Source: an uncultured Eubacteriales bacterium (lineage in GTDB: Bacteria > Bacillota > Clostridia > Peptostreptococcales > Anaerovoracaceae). From it: DNA of 16,723 nt. Shown piece by piece: positions 7,649 through 13,023 of the stretch. Below the pieces are notes generated by a model that saw nothing but the letters and a program-made list of their open reading frames with translations, did no database searches and had not been told where the DNA came from. The position numbers and the translations under genes are program-made. The number at the start of each line of letters is the position of its first letter. Position 1 is the stretch's first letter. The stretch is taken from positions 1 to 16,723 of the forward strand of contig URGK01000059.1 in NCBI GenBank assembly GCA_900547295.1, given 5' to 3'.

Positions 7649-8449
7649 ATGAACCCATTTATAACATTTGAAAACAAAATATGCCTCGTCACCGGTGCGG
7701 GCAGTGAAAACGGCATAGGCTTTAATACAGCCCGAATACTCGGAGAGCTTGGCGCAAGGGTATATATGGTATCTACAACAGATCGTATATTCAAAAGAGA
7801 AGCAGAACTTAGACATCTTGGGATAGACTCGAAAGGCTGCGTTGCAGACCTTATGGACAGGGAGCAGGTAAAAACTCTTGTTTCAGACATTATCGCGGCA
7901 GACGGCAGAATAGATGTGCTTGTCAACAATGCCGGTATGGTGCAGACAGGAGTCGCAGAGGAGGATTTCACTTCATTTGCAGAGCTGTCATACGAAAGCT
8001 GGGATAACGACATTGCAAGAAACCTCAATATACCTTTTAACGTGACCCGTCAGGTGCTGCCTCATATGATAAAAAACCGCTACGGTCGCATCGTAAACAC
8101 TTCATCTGTCACAGGTCCTGTCGTAAGCAATCCCTGCGAGGCTTCATACAGCGCCGCAAAATCCGCAGTAACCGGTATGAGCAGGTCAATTGCCATAGAA
8201 ACCGCAAAGGACAACATATCGATAAACAATGTGCTTCCCGGCTGGATACAGACCTCTTCACAGACAGAAGCGGAATATCAGGGAGGACTAAATACCCCCG
8301 CAGGCAGAAGCGGCACCGCCGAGGAGGTTGCAAATATGATAGTGTTCCTCTGCTCAGACAAGGCCTCATATATCACAGGGCAGGATTTCATAGTTGACGG
8401 CGGCAACACCATACAGGAATACAAGGGCAGTTCCGAATACTACTATTAA
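7649..8449 (+). CDS. Short-chain dehydrogenase/reductase (SDR), FabG-like
   Basis: An NAD(P)-dependent oxidoreductase of 266 residues with a classical Rossmann fold. The cofactor motif is TGAGSENGIG (residues 15-24), two residues longer between the glycines than the classical TGxxxGIG. NNAG lies at 93-96, the catalytic serine is in NTSSVTG (about 150-156), and Y167-x3-K171 completes the active site. The LPGW motif and the GQDFIVDGG strand near the C-terminus are typical of classical SDRs. The tail EYKGSSEYYY extends a little beyond the fold. AGGAG six bases before ATG fixes the start. The gene stands alone with its own promoter and hairpin terminator. Substrate cannot be told; a ketone, sugar or hydroxysteroid reductase are all possible, and a housekeeping FabG is less likely outside a fab cluster. 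Confidence 0.9.
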   Translation: MNPFITFENKICLVTGAGSENGIGFNTARILGELGARVYMVSTTDRIFKREAELRHLGIDSKGCVADLMDREQVKTLVSDIIAADGRIDVLVNNAGMVQTGVAEEDFTSFAELSYESWDNDIARNLNIPFNVTRQVLPHMIKNRYGRIVNTSSVTGPVVSNPCEASYSAAKSAVTGMSRSIAIETAKDNISINNVLPGWIQTSSQTEAEYQGGLNTPAGRSGTAEEVANMIVFLCSDKASYITGQDFIVDGGNTIQEYKGSSEYYY

Positions 8450-8461
8450 TATTACCCACAC

Positions 8462-8498
8462 AAAATCATCTGTAAGATTAACTTTTGCAGATGATTTT
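8462..8498 (+). terminator. Intrinsic terminator after the SDR gene
   Basis: Eleven-base arms AAAATCATCTG (8462-8472) and CAGATGATTTT (8488-8498) enclose a 15-nt loop and run into a T-tract up to 8500. This is a standard rho-independent terminator 12 bp after the stop codon. Confidence 0.85.
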
Positions 8499-8527
8499 TT
8501 CATCTTTGCATAACTCCGGTTTATAAT

Positions 8528-8558
8528 TTTATTAAACTTTATTAAGCTTTTATTAACA
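8528..8558 (+). repeat. Three near-identical TTTATTAA direct repeats upstream of the acyltransferase
   Basis: The units TTTATTAAAC (8528), TTTATTAAGC (8538) and TTTTATTAAC (8548) follow one another with one-helical-turn periodicity (10 and 11 bp). They lie upstream of the TATAAT at 8584. The TTAA-C/-CA cores resemble the TTAACA-type direct repeats bound by Gram-positive PhoP, but the match is loose. Confidence 0.5.
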
Positions 8559-8580
8559 GCCCGAATATATGATTTTTCTG

Positions 8581-8589
8581 TGATATAAT
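8581..8589 (+). promoter_or_regulatory. Extended -10 promoter of the acyltransferase gene
   Basis: TGATATAAT combines a TGn extension with a perfect TATAAT (8584-8589). No good -35 is present at the right distance, which extended -10 promoters often lack or which may be replaced by an activator binding the upstream direct repeats. Confidence 0.7.
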
Positions 8590-8642
8590 GCATTTCACAG
8601 CGACTTAAAATTAATTCAAGGTTTAATAAGGGGTAATTGTTT

Positions 8643-9689
8643 ATGGGAGAGATTATTAAAGAAAGAAATTACAGATATGATGCACTTAGGGGCATATGTA
8701 TGTTCCTGATTGTGCTTCAGCACTTCACATTCAAAGGCGGTTATGAGTTTACCGACAATGCAGGCAGTCTGATTTATGTCGGAATTGATATATTTGTTAT
8801 GCAGGCTTTCTTTTTCCTTTCAGGAATGTTCAGTAAAAATCCGGGCAAAAACAGGGATAAGCTGTTTGGCTCACTGCTTTGGCCCGTTATAATCGTGGGG
8901 ATTGTTTTCTGGCCTCTTGCTGCATATTACTACGGCTTTGACAAGGCTGCCGAGATGTTTCAGGCAGGAAGTCTTCCCTACGCTATGTGGTTTCTTGTAG
9001 TGCTGTTTGTCTATAAGTTTTTTCAGAAATTCTATGTTAAAATACCGCATCTGCCTGCTATAGCTCTTGGAATTTATCTGCTGTCAGGTATATTTGAACC
9101 TCTAAGCAGCAGCGGCTTTGCAGTATCCAGAATGTGTACATTTTTCTTCCCGTTCGTGGCAGGCTACTATATGACAATAGAAAGAGTCGAGAAGCTAAGG
9201 CTGCGTTCCGTATGGCAGATTGTTCTGCTTGGCGCTGTTCTCTGCTCCATAACAGTCCTGGCTGTCTGCTTCTGTCCTGAAAATATTGCAGAGGCAATCA
9301 AGCTCAAGGCATCTTTCAGCGCTACCCATATGTCAATAGCAGAGGGTATTTTATTCAGAGCTGCTCTGCTTGCCGTAAGTTTCGGCTGGATACTGTTTCT
9401 TCTGAGCATACTGTCTGCAAAACAGGGCTTCTGGGCACACATAGGTATGAACACCATGCCGATTTACATATTCCATATGCTGTTTGTACTGGTATTTAAG
9501 GTAAAAGGCTTCACTTTCGGGTATTTTGACTTCAAAGGCTATGAATGGCTGTATCTCATATGCCTGCTTGTCATAAGCTTTGCTGTAACTGTACTGCTTT
9601 CAGGAAAGCCTGCGCAAAAGGCATACTCTCTGCTAATAGACAAGTCATATATGGCAGTAAACAAGCTCTCACCTGCAAAGGTCAGATAA
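8643..9689 (+). CDS. Multi-pass membrane acyltransferase (acyltransferase family 3)
   Basis: The ATG at 8643 is chosen over an in-frame TTG at 8637 because AAGGGG (8628-8633) is 9 bases from the ATG but only 3 from the TTG. The 348-residue product has about ten hydrophobic segments. The first carries the family signature RYDALRG-x-C...LQHF with Arg16 and the putative catalytic His27. A later FFLSGMFS and a terminal-helix block with IGMNTMPIYIFHML are also typical. Family members (OafA/NodX/WecH type) transfer acetyl or other acyl groups to sugars or peptidoglycan on the outer face of the membrane. No glycan gene cluster surrounds it, so the substrate is unknown. Transcribed alone, convergent with the hip remnant. 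Confidence 0.85.
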   Translation: MGEIIKERNYRYDALRGICMFLIVLQHFTFKGGYEFTDNAGSLIYVGIDIFVMQAFFFLSGMFSKNPGKNRDKLFGSLLWPVIIVGIVFWPLAAYYYGFDKAAEMFQAGSLPYAMWFLVVLFVYKFFQKFYVKIPHLPAIALGIYLLSGIFEPLSSSGFAVSRMCTFFFPFVAGYYMTIERVEKLRLRSVWQIVLLGAVLCSITVLAVCFCPENIAEAIKLKASFSATHMSIAEGILFRAALLAVSFGWILFLLSILSAKQGFWAHIGMNTMPIYIFHMLFVLVFKVKGFTFGYFDFKGYEWLYLICLLVISFAVTVLLSGKPAQKAYSLLIDKSYMAVNKLSPAKVR

Positions 9690-9701
9690 TCATCTTGCAA
9701 A

Positions 9702-9734
9702 GAACTCCTCCGCAACCTACCTGCAGAGGAGTTC
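9702..9734. terminator. Hairpin between acyltransferase gene and hip remnant
   Basis: Nine-base arms GAACTCCTC and GAGGAGTTC enclose a 15-nt loop 12 bp after the acyltransferase stop and a few bases beyond the hipA remnant. Tails on both sides lack a proper T-run, so it may be a weak, bidirectional terminator. Confidence 0.55.
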
Positions 9735-9737
9735 ATA

Positions 9738-9981
9738 TCATATTTGTTGCCCGCCTGTCAGTCTTTTAATTCTTTGGCATATCAGTTCTTTTATTTTTTC
9801 TTTATTTTCATCATTTATATGGTTTATCAGTAAGCGGCATAGTCAGACTGACCGCCACCGCATCTTCTCTGTCAAGATACTGTTTATCATACACAAACTC
9901 ATAGCCTTCATCAGTTTCTGTAATTATTCCTGCATAATTGTCCTGAATAAATACATATCCCCTTCGGTATTCAAAAGCCAC
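9738..9981 (-). pseudogene. hipA: hipA remnant: N-terminal lobe plus out-of-frame C-terminal scrap
   Basis: A GTG at 9981, well placed behind the AAGGAGG at the end of hipB, opens a 56-codon frame ending at TGA 9811-9813. Its residues (GYVFIQDNYAGIITETDEGY, YLDREDAVAVSLTMPLT) match the N-terminal subdomain 1 of HipA kinases, whose usual continuation LFPFF..LIPEG is absent. In a different frame, from about 9818 down to TGA 9738-9740, lies NDENKEKIKELICQRIKRL, which looks like the last helix of a clostridial HipA. The simplest reading is an internal deletion that removed about 300 codons, including the whole kinase core, and broke the frame. The alternative is a free-standing HipS-like subunit with unrelated downstream sequence; HipS proteins are however longer, about 100 residues. 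Toxin activity is very unlikely. Confidence 0.68.
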
Positions 9982-9984
9982 GGT

Positions 9985-10185
9985 CTAACCCTCCTTTCTG
10001 CCGGGAACCGCCTCCATGCCAAACATATACAAAGCCTGATTGACCTTGTCAAGCCTGACAGTCGTTTTCCCCTGCTCCAGTTCTCTTACAAATCTGATGC
10101 CAAGACCTGCCCTTACAGCAAACTCCTCCTGGGTAAGACCCAGTTTTTTTCTTTCTCTTTTTATATATTGTCCAATCTTATTCAT
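9985..10185 (-). CDS. hipB: HipB-like XRE-family repressor (antitoxin)
   Basis: The 66-residue protein MNKIGQYIKRERKKLGLTQ... is a single helix-turn-helix of the Cro/C1 type; the recognition segment is LTQEEFAVRAGLGIRFVRELEQGK. Next to a HipA N-terminal lobe and in this gene order it is a HipB antitoxin, which represses its own operon and neutralises HipA. An in-frame ATG at 10233 would add 16 residues (MRKRLILYPTG...). That extension would be encoded by operator A and would begin at or upstream of the predicted transcription start, so the shorter start is preferred, though its ribosome binding site is poor. The stop at 9985 lies 4 bp before the GTG of the hipA remnant. With the toxin destroyed the protein would be an orphan repressor. 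Confidence 0.8.
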   Translation of the reverse strand: MNKIGQYIKRERKKLGLTQEEFAVRAGLGIRFVRELEQGKTTVRLDKVNQALYMFGMEAVPGRKEG

Positions 10186-10199
10186 AACAGCATAATAAC

Positions 10200-10292
10200 A
10201 CCCTGTCGGGTATAATATCAATCTCTTACGCATTAATTATACCCGATAGGGTCTGTTTTTATTCTCAAGTATTAAATTATACCCTTTCGGGT
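10200..10292 (-). promoter_or_regulatory. Three-operator hip control region with overlapping -10 boxes
   Basis: Three copies of ACCC-N4-GGGT lie at 10200-10211, 10241-10252 and 10281-10292, with start-to-start distances of 41 and 40 bp, about four helical turns. In each, the last GGGT (in one orientation) runs directly into TATAAT: minus-strand -10 boxes at 10241-10236 and 10281-10276, and a plus-strand one at 10211-10216. A dimeric repressor on these dyads would cover the -10 boxes. The copies at 10200 and 10241 are in opposite orientation and form a 17-bp imperfect inverted repeat. E. coli HipB operators are also short dyads (TATCC-N8-GGATA) in multiple copies. The third copy starts 2 bp beyond the hypE stop. 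Confidence 0.8.
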
Positions 10293-10294
10293 TT

Positions 10295-11278
10295 CTAACA
10301 AATTCTCGGAAGCCCCTCGCCATAGAGCATATCGAGAGTTCTCCTGCCTCCAAGCCTTGTTATAACTTCTACTCCGGAGCCCTCTGCAACACTTCCTATT
10401 ATCGCAGCATTCTTTCCGTGCTCCGTATCCCTCATAAGCTCCAGCGCCCTGTCTGCCTGAGCCTGCGGCACAATTGCAATCATTTTGCCCTCGTTGCCCA
10501 TATATACAGGATCAAGCCCCAGAATATCCGCAAAGCCTCTGACATCTTCATTTACAGGCAGGGCAGTTTCGTTTATCTCTATTCTGCACCCGGAGGTATC
10601 TGCGATTTCATTTATTATTGTGCCAAGACCTCCCCTTGTCACATCTCGCATAGTCTTTACTTCTATATCGTTATCAAACAATGCGTCTGTTATATCACCC
10701 AGAAATCCGCAGTCGCTTGATATATTGTTTTCAATTCCCATTCTGGCGCTTAATATACAGCCATGGTGGTCGCCAAGGGTTCCCGACAGTATGACTGCAT
10801 CTCCCGGTTTTGCGTTGGCAGCGCTTATATCTCTGCCCTCCGGTATAACGCCTATTCCCGATGTATTAATATAAAGGCCGCCGTTTCCCTCTACCACTTT
10901 GGTATCGCCTGCCACAATCTTGACTCCCGCAGCCTTTGCCTGATTTGCCATTGATATTACTATTCTTTCGAGAAGCTCAATATCAAGCCCCTCTTCAAGA
11001 ATAAAGCCGCAGGTAAGATATTTAGGTTCTGCACCCATCATAAGCAGGTCGTTGCAGGTACCGCACACACACAGCTTGCCTATATCTCCGCCCTTAAATT
11101 CCAGAGGCGTCACTACAAAGGAGTCAGTCGAAAAGGCTATTTTACCGCTGACCTCAACCACCGCAGCATCCTCCATTTTTTCAAGCACATCATTATTAAA
11201 ATATTTACCGAAAATCCTGCTCATAAGCTCGCTGCCGGTTTTGCCCCCGGCGCCGTGAGCCATTATTATTTTTTCCAT
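10295..11278 (-). CDS. hypE: [NiFe]-hydrogenase maturation protein HypE (carbamoyl dehydratase)
   Basis: HypE accepts a carbamoyl group from HypF on its terminal cysteine and dehydrates it with ATP to a thiocyanate, the source of the CN ligands of the hydrogenase iron. The 327-residue protein has the PurM/ThiL-type fold: GAGGK near residues 9-13, TDSFVVTPLEF at 51-61, GGDIGKLCVCGTCNDL, MRDVTRGGLGT, and the required C-terminal PRIC with Cys327. The frame is open 36 codons further upstream into hypD, but the ATG at 11278 is right: it gives the family N-terminus (MEKIIMAHGAGGK), follows the hypD stop after one base, and GGGAGA at the end of hypD serves as ribosome binding site. It is the last gene of the hyp operon. 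Confidence 0.96.
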   Translation of the reverse strand: MEKIIMAHGAGGKTGSELMSRIFGKYFNNDVLEKMEDAAVVEVSGKIAFSTDSFVVTPLEFKGGDIGKLCVCGTCNDLLMMGAEPKYLTCGFILEEGLDIELLERIVISMANQAKAAGVKIVAGDTKVVEGNGGLYINTSGIGVIPEGRDISAANAKPGDAVILSGTLGDHHGCILSARMGIENNISSDCGFLGDITDALFDNDIEVKTMRDVTRGGLGTIINEIADTSGCRIEINETALPVNEDVRGFADILGLDPVYMGNEGKMIAIVPQAQADRALELMRDTEHGKNAAIIGSVAEGSGVEVITRLGGRRTLDMLYGEGLPRIC

Positions 11279-11279
11279 A

Positions 11280-12323
11280 TTATCTCCCGTTTCTGTACCA
11301 TATGCCGCAGGCTCCCTCTGCCGAAACCATACAAGGTCCGTAAGGCTCCAGCGGATTGCAGCTTTTGCCAAACATCGGACACTCATCCGGATTTATCCTG
11401 CCTACTATAACATCTCCGCATCTGCACGCCTTTGGAAGCTCTATATCCTCGTCAAGCCCGAAACTGCCGCCGTCATAGTTTCTGTATTCCTCTCTAAGAT
11501 AAATCCCCGAATCCGCTATCGGTCCAAGGCCTCTCCATACGGCGCTTCCCGCTTCAAAATATTTATCAATAACCTCAAGAGCCTTGAGATTGCCCTCCGG
11601 CTTAACTGCATTGGTATAGTAATTTCTGACCTGACTTTCGCCTGCCTCTATCTGCCTTACTATATCATATATAACTGCAAGTATATGCTCACCCTCAAAG
11701 CCTGCAACCACAAAAGGCTTATGGTATCTGTCCACAAGTCCTCTGTAGGCGTCGCTTCCGATTATTACGCTGACATGTCCGGGGCATATAAAGCCGTCTA
11801 TATCCTGCTGGTTTTCGCATATCCATTCAAGAGCGGGAATTACCGTCTTGAGAGCCGTCACAAGCTTAATATTTTTTATGTCTCTCCTGTGCGCCTCTTC
11901 AAGCATCAGCGCATATGCAGGTGCTGTGGTTTCAAAGCCCACAGCCGCAACCACATAGGTTGTTTCAGGGTTCTTTTCGGCTTTTTCGACAGCTTCAAAA
12001 GGAGAATACATAACCTCCACATTGACGCCGTCGCCTTTGCTTTCTGCAAAGCTTCCGTTTCTGCCCGGAACCTTAATCATATCTCCGAACGTCAGCACAA
12101 CGCAGTTATCTTTTTTTGCATATTCAAGGCATTTGTCTATATATGCGGCAGGTGTCACACACACAGGACAGCCCGGTCCTGATATAAGCTTGATTTTAGG
12201 TGAAATCAGCGACCTTATTCCGTTTTTGAATATGCTTGATGTATGAGTCCCGCACACCTCCATAAGCTTGAGGGGTCTGCCGTCATAGCTTTGCAGGTAT
12301 TCAACAACCTTCTGTATTTCCAT
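11280..12323 (-). CDS. hypD: [NiFe]-hydrogenase maturation protein HypD
   Basis: With HypC, HypD is the scaffold on which Fe(CN)2CO is built. The 347-residue sequence has the three central motifs: MEVCGTHT with Cys24, SGPGCPVC with Cys52 and Cys55, and GFETTAP at 129-135. PGHVSVIIG follows. The C-terminal part has the cysteines that hold the [4Fe-4S] cluster (among C300, C302, C315, C322, C331 and C339; DECPMFGKSC...PYGPCMV..GACGIWY). Length and motif order are normal and nothing is missing. The ATG at 12323 follows the hypC stop after two bases. Confidence 0.97.
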   Translation of the reverse strand: MEIQKVVEYLQSYDGRPLKLMEVCGTHTSSIFKNGIRSLISPKIKLISGPGCPVCVTPAAYIDKCLEYAKKDNCVVLTFGDMIKVPGRNGSFAESKGDGVNVEVMYSPFEAVEKAEKNPETTYVVAAVGFETTAPAYALMLEEAHRRDIKNIKLVTALKTVIPALEWICENQQDIDGFICPGHVSVIIGSDAYRGLVDRYHKPFVVAGFEGEHILAVIYDIVRQIEAGESQVRNYYTNAVKPEGNLKALEVIDKYFEAGSAVWRGLGPIADSGIYLREEYRNYDGGSFGLDEDIELPKACRCGDVIVGRINPDECPMFGKSCNPLEPYGPCMVSAEGACGIWYRNGR

Positions 12324-12325
12324 TG

Positions 12326-12535
12326 TTATGCCTCCAGCTCTGCAAACAGGTCTATAAGCTCCTGCGCTTTGTCTTTTTCCATAACCTCTATGGCGCAGCC
12401 TGCGTGAACCAGCACGTACTGCCCCACCTCAGGCTCTATTATTCCGGTATTGACATTTACGAGGTTGCCGTTAAAATCAACCTTTGCCATATTGCCGTCT
12501 ATACTTTCAACTTTTCCCGGTATTGCTATACACAT
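12326..12535 (-). CDS. hypC: [NiFe]-hydrogenase maturation chaperone HypC
   Basis: The 69-residue protein starts MCIAIPGKV; Cys2, exposed once Met1 is removed, is the residue that binds the iron unit and the hydrogenase large-subunit precursor. The following beta-barrel has GQYVLVHAGCAIEVM, the usual HypC/HupF core, then an acidic helix. HypC partners HypD and carries Fe(CN)2CO to the large subunit. Its start codon overlaps the stop of the upstream deacylase gene in a TAATG, indicating translational coupling. Confidence 0.96.
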   Translation of the reverse strand: MCIAIPGKVESIDGNMAKVDFNGNLVNVNTGIIEPEVGQYVLVHAGCAIEVMEKDKAQELIDLFAELEA

Positions 12536-13023
12536 TATTCATTTACCTCCTCCGGAAGTTTACATACATCTACCCACTCTATGGCATTTGAATATCTGAA
12601 AAGCTCATCGCAGGTAAATTCTATTGCGCTGTTTGAGCTGCCGCATGCAGGAAATACAGTATCAAATCTTTTGAGGGACTCGTCTGTATAAACCTTTACA
12701 TTCGGGTTTTCTATCGCAAAGGCGCATACGCCTCCGATTGCATGGCCTGTAAATTCAACCACTTCCTCTGCCGTAAGCATTTTTGCCTTGAGATGAAATT
12801 TATCCTTAAACTTCCTGTTGTCTATTCTGGCATCTCCCGCAGCCTGTATCAGTATGCAGCCGCCGTCCTTGTCTTTAAAGGAAAGGGTTTTGCATATCCT
12901 TGCCCCCTCAACTCCGATTGCCTGCGCCGCAAGGTCTACGGTTGCGCTTGATACATCGAATTCAAGTATTTTGTCCTCTAATCCAAACTGCCTGAAGTAT
13001 TCTCTTACCTTGTCAATTGCCAT
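12535..13023 (-). CDS. YbaK/EbsC-type aminoacyl-tRNA deacylase inside the hyp operon
   Basis: The 162-residue protein belongs to the YbaK/ProRS-editing superfamily, which hydrolyses mischarged tRNAs such as Cys-tRNA(Pro) in trans. Visible marks are the conserved lysine in ICKTLSF (Lys45), GDARIDNRKFKDKF, the GHAIGGVCAFAI segment near 93-104 (GGVCPFGI in many homologues), and YTDESLKRFDTVFPACGSSNSAIEFTCDEL. The start overlaps the end of hypF by 11 bp, with GGAGGAGA from the hypF end as ribosome binding site. The stop overlaps the hypC start (TAATG). It is thus an integral part of the operon by translation coupling, although no hydrogenase role is established for the family. Substrate specificity within the family cannot be read from the sequence. 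Confidence 0.92.
   Translation of the reverse strand: MAIDKVREYFRQFGLEDKILEFDVSSATVDLAAQAIGVEGARICKTLSFKDKDGGCILIQAAGDARIDNRKFKDKFHLKAKMLTAEEVVEFTGHAIGGVCAFAIENPNVKVYTDESLKRFDTVFPACGSSNSAIEFTCDELFRYSNAIEWVDVCKLPEEVNE

Noticed and set aside
8366..8593. 75-codon minus-strand frame with a hydrophobic segment between SDR and acyltransferase genes
   Set aside because: It runs through the SDR terminator and the acyltransferase promoter and overlaps the SDR 3' end; no ribosome binding site and no recognisable family.
10200..10252. Inverted repeat read as a rho-independent terminator for the hyp operon
   Set aside because: The arms are separated by about 24 bp, carry TATAAT boxes, no T-run follows, and the same dyad recurs a third time; operator function fits better.
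10485..10874. 129-codon plus-strand frame opposite hypE, and similar frames opposite hypD and hypF
   Set aside because: Antisense to highly conserved maturase genes, no ribosome binding sites, no family features.
11280..11386. Upstream extended N-terminus of hypE (36 extra residues)
   Set aside because: The extension overlaps hypD coding for conserved cysteines, does not match HypE, and the MEKIIMAHGAGGK start has proper spacing to GGGAGA.
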